Source: Mytilus edulis (Eukaryota > Mollusca > Bivalvia > Mytilida > Mytilidae). Taken from it: DNA of 64,000 nucleotides. This document shows positions 32,011 to 44,700 of the stretch, in pieces. The DNA is taken from contig NC_092353.1 in NCBI RefSeq assembly GCF_963676685.1, positions 7,468,207-7,532,206 of the forward strand, given 5' to 3'. The translations under genes were made by a program, and so were the position numbers. How positions within the stretch are numbered: position 1 is the first letter of the stretch; every line of letters starts with the position of its first letter. Under the pieces are notes generated by a model, which was given only the letters and a program-made list of their open reading frames with translations, was not told where the DNA came from and ran no database searches.

Positions 32011-32787
32011 GTGTGTCTGTCAAATGTTCATTCAAAGGCCTCTGACTCAGTGATTGTCGTTTTTCGTTTATTGTTTAAAAGAATTGGTGTGTTGTTGCTG
32101 TTGTGATTTTGCATCACTGACCAAGGTTAACAGAAGGTTTCGGAGACCGCTTAAATGGTTAACCCCTCCATATTCTGTATGTGTATGCCCACACACAGGG
32201 AGCCTGTAATTCAGAGATTGTGTTGCTATATATCATATTTTTCCATTTATTATTTTGTACATTAAACAAGCTGCTAGTTTTTGCGTTCGTCATTTTGAAG
32301 CCTAAATTATAGCTTGTCATCCGGTATGGGTTTTGCTCATTGAGAAACGGTTTCTAAGTTCAATCTCATTTGCTGTATGGTGGATATTCGTCTTAATGGG
32401 TTCTTATGTTTATACTTAAAATAAGGCCAACTTAACTGTGAGTCACGAAAATGGGATCGTATTATTAAAGCAAAACCTTTTCAGCTAGGCATTTACACTC
32501 TATAATTATTTCATTCAACAAATATAAAGCTTCGAATGATAATAGCTGGTACTATAACAAACATGCAGCAATACATAGGGCTCAGGTAACACAAAAAGTG
32601 TTATATCTTGCATTCTTTGGGAAAACTAGAAGGGATTTCTGATGAAGGGAAAGGGAAAATATCTGCGACATATTTTGTAATGCCAAATTGGAGTATGTTG
32701 GTAGTATAACAAATCAAGGAAGAAAATGGGTAAAAATGAACACCAACTATTGAAATAATAATGCAACAAATTTCATTCAGAAATACA

Positions 32788-33132
32788 AATTTGGGAAGAG
32801 TTGAAAACGTTTTGATATGTACGAATATTATTACACTTTCACAGATTGTGCAGAAGGATTGTTGATATCTCTTTAACGTCCCATGGCAAATTGTTCATAA
32901 ATATTTAGGGAATGTTTAAAAAAAATTAAAAAAAAAAAGATTGACTGTGTTCAATGTTTGAATCTGGGACACTCTGGGACACTCTGGGAGGTGGTGCCAT
33001 TCAATTCAAAAACAAAATCCTGGATATAATATCAAGCTTTAATTATAAAAAAGAAATTAAATGTATGTATTTTTGTGCTGGCTCATATACGTGTCTTTCA
33101 TCATTATGCATATAGATCAATGTAGATCCGAC
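32788..33132. other. Junction between the two TLR units
   Basis: Not shared with the end of unit B. It contains GACACTCTGG twice in tandem (about 32968-32988), an A-rich run and CTCTTTAACGTCCCATGGCA. No gene. It may hold the breakpoint history of the duplication. Confidence 0.5.
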
Positions 33133-33426
33133 ATACTGAAATGAGCAAGACTTGAAACACGTATTGATTTAATGAATTGTTCTTGTTTTAACTTCATAAC
33201 TTTCTTTGCAATGATTACCATCAAACCACGGGTTCCAAGTGGTCAGGTCATCATACGGACGCCATATGCATCATGCGTTGTTTACACTATGAAATAGTGT
33301 TTTTACACAGATGGTGACAAATATGGTAAATTGAAGTAGAAACATGACAGTCATCTTCTTTTCAAATTAAATCTTCTCGAATAATCCTATTAGCGACTGT
33401 GTACCTGCATGATCAATATGACGCAT

Positions 33427-33538
33427 GTGAAGTCAGGAGCACCTCCTATGAAGTAAGGAGCACCTGGGATCACCTCCTATGAAGTCAGGAGCACCTGGGA
33501 TCACCTCCTATGAAGTCAGGAGCACCTGGGATCACCTT
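33427..33538 (+). repeat. 31-bp tandem repeat present only in unit B
   Basis: TATGAAGTCAGGAGCACCTG followed by GGATCACCTCC occurs about 3.5 times. Unit A has a single copy of the core (about 25303-25328), so the array grew after duplication. Confidence 0.8.
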
Positions 33539-34265
33539 TTATTTTTTGTTAAATGTTGGGGTGTGTGAATTTGTTTGTCTTGCAGTCCTCTTTGTTATGG
33601 CAATAGAAAATATGGCGATGTGTTCTATGATTGCCAATGATATACTACTCAAATGAAGGGGATTTTAATAGTGTTGTTACAGCACATAAATACCAACTGT
33701 AAAAATCGTTACTACTAGTAAAATAGTACCATGAATATAAACATTTGATGTGAAACGAACCCTTTTCCTGATGGATTTACCATCATCAGGTATCAGATAT
33801 ATTTACCCTTCAGGAGCACATGAGATCACCCCCAGTTTTTGATGTGCTTCGTGTTGATTTATCTTTAAGTTGTCTATGTTGTGTATTGTGTACTATTGTT
33901 TGTCTGTTGGTCTTTTTCTTTTTTCAGCGTTGTTTATAGTTTTTCGACTTTTGAGTTTGAATGTCTCCTGGTATAGTTCGCCTCTCTTCTTCTCATAAAC
34001 AAAAAAGCCTTAATAAAAGCAGCATAAAAACGTAAAACAAATATGGCAAAAAGATTTCTACATTTACAGCAGAATTAACAAAAAAAAAAACGCCAAACCC
34101 ATATTAAGTAGAAAACAACTCGGCAAAAGAAGAAAACGAATTCAGTTAAAGCAAGAACAATTAGACGTTTGCGATAACATACACAATTCTTGCCGGAAGC
34201 CAGAACATTTGTGACTTAGCACTGATTGAAACCAGCATGCATTCTATTTGCATTTTTGTCCCCCC

Positions 34266-34345
34266 TAAAAATGAAAATAAAAATTGGGAATCGGTCAAAG
34301 AGACAACAAACAACCCGACCAAAGAGTAGAAAACAGCCGAAACCA
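34266..34345 (+). repeat. Interspersed repeat family M2 fragment
   Basis: GGTCAAAGAGACAACAAACA and AGAAAACAGCCGAA are traces of the family that is longer at 59140. The ORFs read across it have no other support. Confidence 0.6.
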
Positions 34346-35018
34346 AAATCAGTTTTTCCGTGTAACTTGAAATAATTCCTTCAGAATAAAGAAATTTAAG
34401 CCAGATGATCTGTACATAGTCTTTATATAATGACAATAAAAGCGTCGCTTTAGATAAGAATAAAATCTTGAGATAAAATAACCCTTGGTATGATCTATTC
34501 TGTGTTGACCTTTCCAAGCAATTATGCGCATTTGAAGGGGTTTGAGAAGCGGACAGATTAAATCATTCACAAGTTTACACCTGTTCTACAACATTTGATT
34601 GCGTTGAAGCTTTCTTAAAATCTTTTGGCATGATGTGTGCTAAAAATGAAGTAAGGAAAGGAAAGAAAAAAGATATTGAACTGAAAGTATGTTACGTAAA
34701 TATTTAAATAACAATTTCAAGATTAAAACAACATTGGAAATTATCAACAAAACAGGGAAATACAGAACCAGGTGAAGGTTGGCTAAATATTTGACCAGTT
34801 GACGGAAATAAAATAAATGAAAAAAATCGACTTAATCTTTATCTTCTAAAGAATTCAAACTTTTATTGATTAAGGCATTAGCAAATGTACTATCACATTT
34901 TATTTAACAGATAATGACACAAATCGATACAACTAAAAAATTCTAAGTTGATAAATGATCAAATATTGACAGCTACAGGAAGAAAAAAAATTTCCGTTGT
35001 GCTTTTGTTTTTCCCAAT

Positions 35019-35025
35019 TATATAA
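35019..35025 (+). promoter_or_regulatory. TATA box of TLR gene B
   Basis: TATATAA, 49 bp before the ATG at 35068, conserved with gene A. Confidence 0.55.
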
Positions 35026-35067
35026 ATTTAACTTGCCATCAGAGTAGCTGGATAAAAATTAGTAAGC

Positions 35068-37993
35068 ATGACTGCTGCTGACAGTGGTTTTAGAGGTTTC
35101 ATCTTGCTTATAGTCGGTGAGTTTTTTCCTTAAATGAATATGTTAGTTTTCTCGTTTGAATTGTTTTACATTTGTCATTTCGGGCCCTTTTATAGCTGAC
35201 TATGCGATATGGGCTTTGCTCATTGTTGAAGGCCGTCTGGTGACCTATAATTGTTACTTTTTGTGTCATTTTTGTCTCTCGTTGAGAGTTTTCTCATTGG
35301 CAATTTTTTTTTATGTGCTAGCAGAGTTTGTTGTTTTTATCTTATAAAAATCAAATAATGTTATTTTTATTCAGTCGTGGTCTTTGAACTGTCGCGTTGA
35401 CCAACAGTATAATAGATTAAAAAATATCATTGAGTACATGACTTTATAGCTTCATCACTAGCATAACTTAGTTAAATCAATAATTTAAATAAAGCATAGT
35501 ATTAATTGCCAGAAATTTTATAGTTTACTCACAAAACTATTACATATAAAATGTCTGAATCATGAATTTGAATTACAATGAAAAACAAAAATGTTTAATC
35601 TCCAATGAATAATTGTAGGTATCAGCCATGCATCGACTAAGTGCAGTCCGAAAACGTACTCAATTTTAAACACCATATATGTTGATTATTCCAAGAGAAA
35701 TTTGACAGAAATACCCAGAAATATTCCACGTAGCAGTACAATGTTAGACTTTCACATGAATATAATAACTGACATTCCATCAAATATTTTTCGAAACATG
35801 TCGGACGTCACATGGATAGATTTGTCCCAGAATTGGTTGAACCAAATTAGAAACGAATCTTTTGCTGGTCTAAACAACTTAACAACACTTAATGTGAGCC
35901 ATAACCACCTGCAAATTTCAGACCTTGAACACAATGCTTTTGTTCCTATACAACAACTGAGGATTTTGCGAATTGATGATTTAAAGTTTTCACCAAGGAG
36001 CAAGTTTCCAGAGCAACTTGTTAACCTTAAACAACTTGAAATCTTGGAACTAGCCGCATTCCTTGAAATGAATTTTGATGACAGATTTCATTCCTGGTCA
36101 TGTTTGCATACATTCATCTCAAAAAATTCCTATGAGCTTTACTTGCAAAACTATACGTTTGCAGGTCTAACAAACTGTCCACTAAGGACTCTTTCAATAA
36201 AGATTAAACAAGCTGACGCTGATGCTTTGGAACACCTTCCAAATTTACAAATTTTAAATTTATATTTTGGAGTTGCAACATTGCAAAATACAATAGAACA
36301 TTCGTTCAAAATGGTGTCAAACTTTACAACTTTGACTAGGATACTGATGCAAAGAGTTAATGCCAGAGCGTACATTCTTATCGTAACTGGTAAATATCTG
36401 CAGTATTTCGAAAACATTTGTCTAAAAGAACTAGTCTTTAGACACATGTATTTAGCAGATATTGATGGTACAAGCTTTAAGAAATTTGCTATCAGTTCTC
36501 CTTGCCTTGAAAGTCTTGAGATTTCAGGAAATATTGGTTCTCCATGGATAACACTTTTAGTCTTATTCAAAAATTTGAAACATCTGAAACTATCATCGAT
36601 CGAAAACCACGCATTATTAAAACAAGTGCGCATGCTCCCTGCAATGTATCTAAGCCTGCCAAAAACCTTAGAAACCGTTGATTTACAAGATATCAATCTT
36701 AAAATGCCGTTACCAAATATTACATTTATAAACGGAGATAACGTTTGGTTCCTCACCTGTAGAGCTTTCACCTTAATTGAATGTAACGGTTACGTAAGTG
36801 GTTTAAAGAATTTACGATATCTAGATGTTTCAGAAAATCGTTGCGGTAATATGATAAATGAGTACATTTTTCAAAATTTTTCAAAACTTGAGTTTTTAAT
36901 AGCAACACATTCCGACCTTGGAACGGCTTTCAGAAATAATAACAGATTGAATATTTTACTGAAACCGCTAAAAAGTCTCAAACATTTAGATATTTCTCAT
37001 AACAATTTTAGAATTGCTGACATTGCCAACTTAAACTTGCAGAATCAATACAATGTATTACAGTCCTTCAATGGTTCTAACAATGGTTTTAATCAAGTTC
37101 CGTCTTTTTTCCGGCATTTCAGAAATTTGTCTTTTATTGATATTTCCTACAATAACTTTTCTACTTTCAACCGTGACGAAAGAGACATAATTGACTCTTT
37201 GATTGGTAAAGCAAAAGTGGTTTTGGTAGGTAATCCTTTTAAATGTTCGTGTTCAAATTTAGATTTTCTAAAATGGGCTAAACAAACAAAAGCTAGTTAT
37301 TTCGGACATCTCTATTGTCAACTAGAAAGCGGTGAAAACACAACATTTTCTGATCTTTTTGTATATCTGGATCGGTTTGAAAACCGTTGCCATGACAAGA
37401 TATGGTTAATATTCTCGTTATCATTCACGACACTTGTTGTAATACTTGTGGTATTCGTTGTCATTTATCTTCGCTACAGATCTGCATTTCAATATTTCTA
37501 TCTCAGAATTAAACTGAGGTTAAAGCGATACGAGGAACTGGACGGTGATTCGTATATGTACGATGTGTTTATATGTTACAACCACAACGATGTTCCCTGG
37601 GTTGTAAATTTCAATCGCAAACTTACTGCTGCAAATTTCAAGACGTGCCTTGACGCTAAAGATTTTATTGCTGGAGAGGCCATTGCTGAAAATATTTTAC
37701 GTGCTATTGATAGTAGCAGGAAAATTATCTTTATTATCACCGAACATTTTCTCCAGAGTACCTGGGGTAACTACGAAATGGAGTTAACCCGGATGCATGC
37801 TTTCCAGGAAGGGCGGGAAAACATGGTCATTGTGATTATGAAGGATGATTTATCAATTCATCAAATGCCTAAAGTCCTTAAAAGATTTTGGTATAAAGTT
37901 ACATGCATAAAGTGGTATGACCAAGGAATACAACCATTTCAAACTGAAGAAATATTTTATGAAAATGTGTTCAGTTCACTTTCAATTGCATAA
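35068..37993 (+). CDS. Toll-like receptor B (two exons, 807 residues)
   Basis: Exon 1 is 35068-35116 and exon 2 is 35619-37993. The joined product has exactly the length and architecture of receptor A. In exon 2 the Met that opens the long frame in A is Ile here, so a scan of exon 2 alone would start at a TTG (35702); the split signal-peptide exon gives the real start. LRR ectodomain, single cysteine-cluster cap, one membrane segment and a TIR domain follow. Against A I count about 60 replacements in the ectodomain but only three or four from the linker to the end (for example V/E in FQ-GREN). The Ala for Pro in TIR box 2 (37670-37672) is shared. AATAAA is at 38143-38148. Confidence 0.95.
35140..35305 (-). 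repeat. Interspersed repeat family M1 fragment in TLR B intron
   Basis: It contains GAAGGCCGTCTGGTGACCTA and TTTCTCATTGGCAATTTTT. It is the counterpart of 27005-27140. Confidence 0.75.
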
Positions 37994-38142
37994 GTTATAA
38001 CTGGATTGTTTGTAGTATTGTTTAACTTGTTTAACACAATATTACAATGTTCTTAATGATATCCAACTTCGCATGAAATATCAACCGTTGCAACTAGTTG
38101 TTACATTTATTAGTTAAACATTATTCACATCATTATTCTACA

Positions 38143-38148
38143 AATAAA
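38143..38148 (+). terminator. Poly(A) signal of TLR gene B
   Basis: AATAAA, 150 bp after the stop, conserved with gene A. Confidence 0.6.
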
Positions 38149-38634
38149 ATATAGTAAACATGTCTTCTTTTTTTGCGATTCAGATCATAGTGTTCGGCAT
38201 GTATTTACGACAATGAGAATAGAATGAAGACACATAACGCATCTATCGATGTCAACACACGACTTTAAATAACTAGACAATTATATACTAGTATACAAAT
38301 CCCGGAGTATCAAATCGTTTGATTAGTATCGTCTTTATTAGCACAACTATTTTCAATCAAAAATAATTGGCATAAATATTACATAAGATCACCCAGATAA
38401 AGGACTCAAGTGTTTAAAACTGATAACCATTAGATACGAGTTATATACATAACACCTGCTGTTGATCGGGAAGTGTGGTGCTGAAAAATTCCAAACCGGT
38501 ATCAGTTTCAGTTTCCTTTTGAGAAAGTGTCTGATTTGGTAAATTCCAGTTTAGAGATAATACATAATTATATTTTATTTACCAAATTGAATGTTTGTTT
38601 AACTAAATAATGCTGGTACTAAAGACTTCGTTTA

Positions 38635-38790
38635 ATATTCATATAAAAAAAGAAGATGTGGTATGATTTCCATTGAGACAACTCTTGTGAAGAGACCAAA
38701 ATGACACAAAGATTAACAACTATAGGTCACCGCTTTCAACAATGAGCAAAGCCCATACCGCATAGTCAACTTTAAAACAATTCTAATTGA
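38635..38790 (+). repeat. Interspersed repeat family M1 copy, unit B
   Basis: It contains GTGGTATGATTTCCATTGAG and AATGAGCAAAGCCCATACCG. It is shorter than its unit A counterpart: GTACGGCCTT has been lost. Confidence 0.7.
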
Positions 38791-39659
38791 TGCATGGTAT
38801 TGACTAATGTTCCTTTCATCTTTAGAAATAGATCTAGATCATGGTGCGTGGCTGGTCAGCTGGTAGAACATTTAAATGCCAAATTTTAATACCCCATGTA
38901 CAAATGTAGACGTTATTGGAGGGGTTCAAATGTAGACGTTATGGGAGGGGTTCAAAATGTTTTGAGTGCTGAACTCTCATTCTGAACATTACTACCCAGC
39001 AACAAACTGAAACATCTGTTTGAAATGGAAATATATTTTATCAATTTTGAAGAGCTAAATATCTAGATGAAAAAAGGCCAAATCCTATTAAAATATATAA
39101 TAAACAAATAATGGTTTCCAAGTATTGATCAGTTCATTATACATGTATGTACGTACGAGACGTGTCTTTTCTGGAGGGTCATTACTTTGAAGTTCTTCAC
39201 ACAATTTGATACGAGATATATTAAGTTAAACGTACATGTACACATGAAATAACAGAATCACCATAACTTTTTTTATGCAACAAAATTCAGTCGCGATTAA
39301 GGCTTGTGTGACAATGAGCAATCAATCACACACAAGTGCTCGTTGTCATTTTTGGGTCTTATTTTTTTTTTAGTTTGTTCAGGTATTTAACTGTTGCAGT
39401 CGCTCTTTTACAGTATTTAAATTTTTTGAATTGTCTTTACCACAAACGCTATATGCAGTACATCAAAACTCAGGATTTTCAAAGAACCTCATACATTGAT
39501 TACTTCAAAAACTGCAACGTCATGATGTCGTTATCATAAATTGATAAAAACACATAAATACACATTTTGGTAAATTTTATCATAAATTTATAGGTCATAG
39601 ATACATAATGACGTGTTCGTATGACCTCTTTCTTTCTCTTGTTTCATTTTAACACTGAA

Positions 39660-40200
39660 AACATAAGGGAATGGACTTTGTTCATTGTTGAAGGTCTTAT
39701 ACGGTGACATATAGTTATTAATTTCTGTGTTATTTTAGTCTCTTGTGGAGAGTTGTCTCATTGGTAATCATGCCCCATTTTCTTTTTTAAACACTGAAGA
39801 CATAAAGAGTCTTTTGTTTATGTGATATTGATGATTATATTTCAAACAGACACAAATCTAACAATAGTACTGTTTGGGATAAATTCCACGAATCCATAGA
39901 AAAAGCATTGAGATATTCTCCAAATGTTGTAATAACTTGTGATGTAAATGTAGAATTTCATGCGTATATTTGACATCATAAGACTATATGAACTTTTTTC
40001 TTATGTTGTACTATTACACCACTGTCCCAGGTTAAGGGGAGGGTTGGGATCCCGCCACATTCTGTATGTATGTGCCTGTCTTTATTCAGGAGCCTGTAAT
40101 TCAGTTGTGTCGTTTGTTCATGTGTAACATTTGTTTTTCGTTCATTTTATTTCCATAAATTAGGCCGTTAGTTTTCTCGTGTTTCATCCAACCACATTCT
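39660..40200 (-). repeat. Interspersed repeat family M1, two inverted pieces, unit B
   Basis: GTTGTCTCATTGGTAATCAT (about 39753) and CACTGTCCCAGGTTAAGGGG (about 40019) match the unit A pieces. Confidence 0.7.
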
Positions 40201-40987
40201 CAATCTGCATGTGTCTATTAAATGTTCATTCAAAGGCCTGCGACTCAGTGATTGTCGTTTTTCGTTTATTGTTTGAAAGAATTGGTTTTTTGTTGTTGTT
40301 GTGATTTTGCATCACTGACCAAGGTTAGTAGAACTGAAGGTTTCGGAGACCGCTTAAATGGTTAACCCCTCCACATTCTGTATGTGTATGCCCACACACA
40401 GGAGCCTGTAATTCAGAGATTGTGTTGATATATATCATATTTTTCCATTTTTTATTTTGTACATTAAACAGGCTGGTAGTTTTTGCGTTCGTCGTTTTGG
40501 AGCCTAAATTATAGCTTGTCATCCGGTATGGGTTTTGCTCATTGAGAAACGGTTTCTAAGTTCAATCTCATTTGCTGTATGGTGGATATTCGTCTTAATG
40601 GGTTCTTATGTTTATACTTACAATAATGCCAACTTAACTGTAAGTCACGAAAATGGGATCTAAGTAAGCAAGACCCTTTCAGCTAGGCATTTACATTCTA
40701 TAATTATTTCATCCAACAAATATAAAGATTTGAATGATAATAGCTGGTACTATAACAAACAGGAAGCGATATATAGAGCTCAGGTAACACAAACAAAGTT
40801 ATATCTTGCATTCTTTGGGAAAATTAGGAGGGATTTCTGGTGATGGGAAATATCTGTCTATAAGAAATCTGCGACATATTTTGTAATGCCAAATTGGAGT
40901 ATGTTGGTAGTGAGTATAACAAATCAAGGAAGAAACTTCATTTTTACTATTGAAATAATAATGCTACAAATTTCATTCAGAAATACA

Positions 40988-41340
40988 TAAAGAACTTTTT
41001 TTAATATGAATTAATGAATTTAGAGATAAAGTAGGATATTTAGTGGGTGTAAGTGAACTTTGCCTTCTATATTAACCTCAAGATCAGAATCAAACAAATA
41101 AATTGTAAGAAATTTAACTTTATTTAAAGATACGTGAACAAAACTTTTAAATGAATAACTATTGTCTTATTTATAATCATTATTACAATATAAAGTAAAA
41201 TTATATAAAAAGTTGTTAAACCACTTGAACACAACAAAACACTTCGAAATGTAAAATATAACTTGTAACACATCCGTGCGTTACATTTAAAACAAACTTT
41301 TGGAAACTAAACACGATAAATATTAAAAACTTTAAAACAT
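40988..41340. other. AT-rich spacer after TLR unit B
   Basis: I see no gene, RNA or clear repeat here. Confidence 0.5.
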
Positions 41341-41720
41341 CTCGTCCTTCTGTGAGTGTGAATGTTTTTTAAACATGTATTAAAAGCTTTACTCCCCTGT
41401 GTTTGTGTTTAAAAAAAATGTAAATATTAATCTCTGTGTGTGTTTTTAAAACATATAAAGCTTAACCCTCCGTTATCTGTTAACTCTCCGTGTGTGTTTT
41501 TGAAACATGTAAATCATAAAACGGTATGTGTGTGTTTTTATTCAAAGTAAATCATAACTCTCCGTGTGTGCTTTTGAAACATGTAAATCATAAAACGGTA
41601 TGTGTGTGTTTTTATTTAAAGTAAATCATAACTCTCCGTGTGTATATTTCTGTTATTTGTGTAGGTCAATCATATATATTTTTTTATTGTTGTATAGAAT
41701 GAAAACCATAACTGTCCGTA
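41341..41720 (+). repeat. GTGTGT-rich minisatellite, ~83-bp higher unit
   Basis: AACTCTCCGTGTGTG, then GAAACATGTAAATCATAAAA, then CGGTATGTGTGTGTTTTTAT, then AAAGTAAATCATAACTC form a unit seen about twice at 41486-41645, with looser copies on both sides. It lies directly beyond the stop of the TNF-like gene and probably forms part of its 3' UTR or flank. Confidence 0.75.
41683..41688 (-). terminator. Candidate poly(A) signal of the TNF-like gene
   Basis: AATAAA on the - strand, 84 nt after the stop at 41772. Confidence 0.45.
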
Positions 41721-41771
41721 TGTGTGTTTTATAGAGTCATGACCAGTACGTGCTTTCTCTTATTAACATGA

Positions 41772-44700
41772 TTAAATCAAATGTATTCCAAAAACATTCT
41801 TTGGTGGACTTGAAGCATATGAAATGTTGGCTACTTTAACATAAATTTCTTCTCCTGCCTCCAGATGAATATCTGCGGAGATGTACGTATCGTATCTGGA
41901 AAATATTGCGTTTTCCGATCGCTCATATGGATGGTGGGTACACATTACTTCCTTCTCGCCACTTTTAGTTTCTTTAATGTTTGATTTATATATTGAATGA
42001 ATTAAACATGAACTCTTGGACTGTACATCAATGGTATTTTGTGTTTTGTTTCGGATAAACTGGTAGTTAAAGTCTATGGCACTATATACATGATAATATC
42101 CGCTGACAGGAACACGGACACGGCCATTGTTTAATGTTACACCATTTAACAGCAAACAGTTGTTTCCCCTATACCACTTCCGTATTGGGAGAATGTTCTT
42201 GTTTATTTCATCTACAAAGAGAGTACGTAATACAATCATAAAATTGAGAAAGGAAATGGGGAATGTGTTAAAGCGACAACAACCCGACCATAGAGCAGAC
42301 AACAGCCGAAGATTGAAGTAAAAATATGGCAAGCCGTTCTCGTCAAAACTATGTTTAAACCATTTTTAGGAAAATTTACACACTGAGAATTAAAAATTAC
42401 ACATCGAGATTTCATTAAGACGCACTGAGATTACAAAAATGAAAAACACACACTGAGAATTGAAAATTACACACTTAAAATTGAAAATTACACACTGAGA
42501 TTTCAAAAACACACACTTAGAATAAATAAACTGAAAAGACACACTGAGAATTTGAAATTACACACTGAGAATTTAAAATTACACACTGAGATTTGTGCGC
42601 ACTTTTTATGCGCACATATCTAATTAGCATACTTAATCTGAATCTATTACAAGCTTAAAACAACGAGGGAACAGAACTCGTTAGTCCTTCGATTTGGTTC
42701 CAAATTATTTATAAAAAACCTTTAGAAATACAAGAACAAGAAAAATGCCCACTTACTCTTTTTACAAAATATAACCAAATGGTGAAAAACTTTATCAAAA
42801 TTATAAGAAAACATTGGAACAATCTGCCAAAAAACAAAGAATGCAGTGAAATTTTTACTCAAGTGTCTATTATAGCATATAAACGTAACAAAAATATAAA
42901 AGATTACCTTGCGAAATCAGGGTAACAGTTTGAAGACTTTTGAAAAGGGACTTATGCTTAAACGGTTTTAAGTTTAAAAAAAAAATACACTGGTAGTAAT
43001 GATCTGAATTATAGGCAACAAACTTATGAATATGAGGGAAGTTAAGTCTTGAAATCTATTACGAAAGTTGGTTGAAGGAATTACATTTCATTATAATGAC
43101 AAGAGTTCTTGAGATCAAGATATTAATCTGTTGAATTATTCATCTTGTGAATATTCATTAGTAATTTGCATATTAATCTCAGTGTGTATTTTTGAAATCT
43201 CAGTGTGTAATTCACAATTCTCAGTGTGTGTTTTTCAATTTATTTCATCTCAGTGTGTCTTTTTAAAACCTCAGTGTGTAATTTTGAATTCTCAGTGTGT
43301 GTTTTTTTATTTTTTCAAATCTCAGTGTGTTATTTAGATTTCTCAGTGTGCTATTTTAGGTTTTTAAATCTCAGTGTGCATTTAAGAAAAAAAAAAAAGG
43401 GTTTAAAAATGATTTTGACGAGAACGACTTGACATATAAAAGTACTAATTAAACTATATCATCAAATATATACACGAGTCTAAATAGAAAACAAATTTCA
43501 AACCTTTGATTACGTTGGATAAAAAATGCAATTTTTATTCGTGTGCATGCAAACAAATGTCTTGGTAGAGGGGTCTAAATACAGCACAACATTTTCCAAA
43601 AGACAAAAAATGTGAAAAAGTATATTTCAACAAAACGTATTTGACTAGCAGGTGGATTAACGGATGCTATAAACACTGCTGACTACCATGGCGATTGCCA
43701 ATTAATATAAATATTTAAGGACTGTAACATTTTTTTCTGTCTATGAAGAAATAACATTTAAATGTGGTGCACACTGAATAACCCGCGTAGTATAGCTGCC
43801 TCTCTCTTTTTTATCTGACTAAATCTATTTTAAAACTTCTCATAGGTTAAAAAAGATTGGTTATTTGAAAGACACAAGGGAGTTTTCAAAGAAGACACAT
43901 ATTCCTGTAGTCCGTACACTAACCTGTGGCTGGCATGTCTCGATCCTCTCCAATCAAATGTGCAACCGGTTTCACGTCTCCTATGTAACCTTTGTGGATT
44001 TTAACTATAAAATACATCAAAAACTGTATTCTATAAAAACTTCAAAAAGAAGATGCAGAGCTGATGCATTTTTGTTATCAAGATATTTTTTTTACAAAAG
44101 GTATGAGGATTGTCTAACCTTTAAATTACACTTGGGATATCCGACTTGTTGAATTCTGCGAAGATTTCTAAATACTAGTTCACCACCGACACTAAGTCGT
44201 GTATTTAGCACATACTTACAACTTCTCGTCCAATCAAATTGCTTGAATTTGCCTTCTTATTTTCATAGTACATATTTTTTCCGTGTACTAAGTAACTACG
44301 CATGAATGACCACAAGAGTAAGATTTCATTGTATTGTAATCAAGATATTAGAACAAAAATTGCTACTGGCTATTTTGAAATAAATGATGTGTTCCAAATT
44401 TAACTAAATAGTTTGTAATAAGTTTTCAAACAAATTTTAACATCCTACTAATCAATCTTTTGATCTAAATTTTGTTTTGACAATTAAAAAAGTTTCTTTC
44501 ATTTAAATAAAGAGTAATAATAATGGTGCTTTATACCTTGATTAAAGTACAACTCAATCTAAAATGTGTAATCCTTTATCTTCCATGCAATTACTTTGTA
44601 CACAAAATGAGTCAACCATGAATCTTTTGAAGGGAAATTATTAATAAAGCAATTTGATATATTTAGTCATAAATTGGTCGATAATTGGTTGCCTAATGTC

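Larger units (their letters stand above)
25020..32787 (+). repeat. Tandem segmental duplication, unit A (~7.8 kb)
   Basis: Unit A begins ATACTGAAATGAGCAAGA and ends ATTTCATTCAGAAATACA. Almost all its text, coding and non-coding, is found again in the same order and orientation in 33133-40987. It carries one TLR gene with its promoter, intron and 3' flank. Confidence 0.9.
33133..40987 (+). repeat. Tandem segmental duplication, unit B (~7.86 kb)
   Basis: Direct repeat of 25020-32787. Visible differences are small indels, a local expansion at 33427-33538 and a short duplication of AAATGTAGACGTTATGGGAG near 38904-38945. Confidence 0.9.

Noticed and set aside
35702-37993. TTG start for TLR B
   Set aside because: Artefact of scanning one exon; the real start is the ATG at 35068 in exon 1.
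41772-42332. C1q-domain protein on the - strand
   Set aside because: C1q and TNF folds are related, but W-----L-NGV-L, VP-SGYYHVYS, the central Cys pair and a membrane-anchor exon upstream fit a TNF ligand. The first 40 residues of the ORF are intron and repeat text.
41341-43400. CRISPR-like array
   Set aside because: Repeats without regular unique spacers, in an animal genome; they are minisatellite and foldback arrays.
43131-43432. Two overlapping + ORFs with repeated SVC and FSVC
   Set aside because: They are translations of the CTCAGTGTG array.
43865-44152. 95-codon + ORF as a separate gene
   Set aside because: No domain, promoter or splice signals; lies in the TNF intron on the opposite strand.
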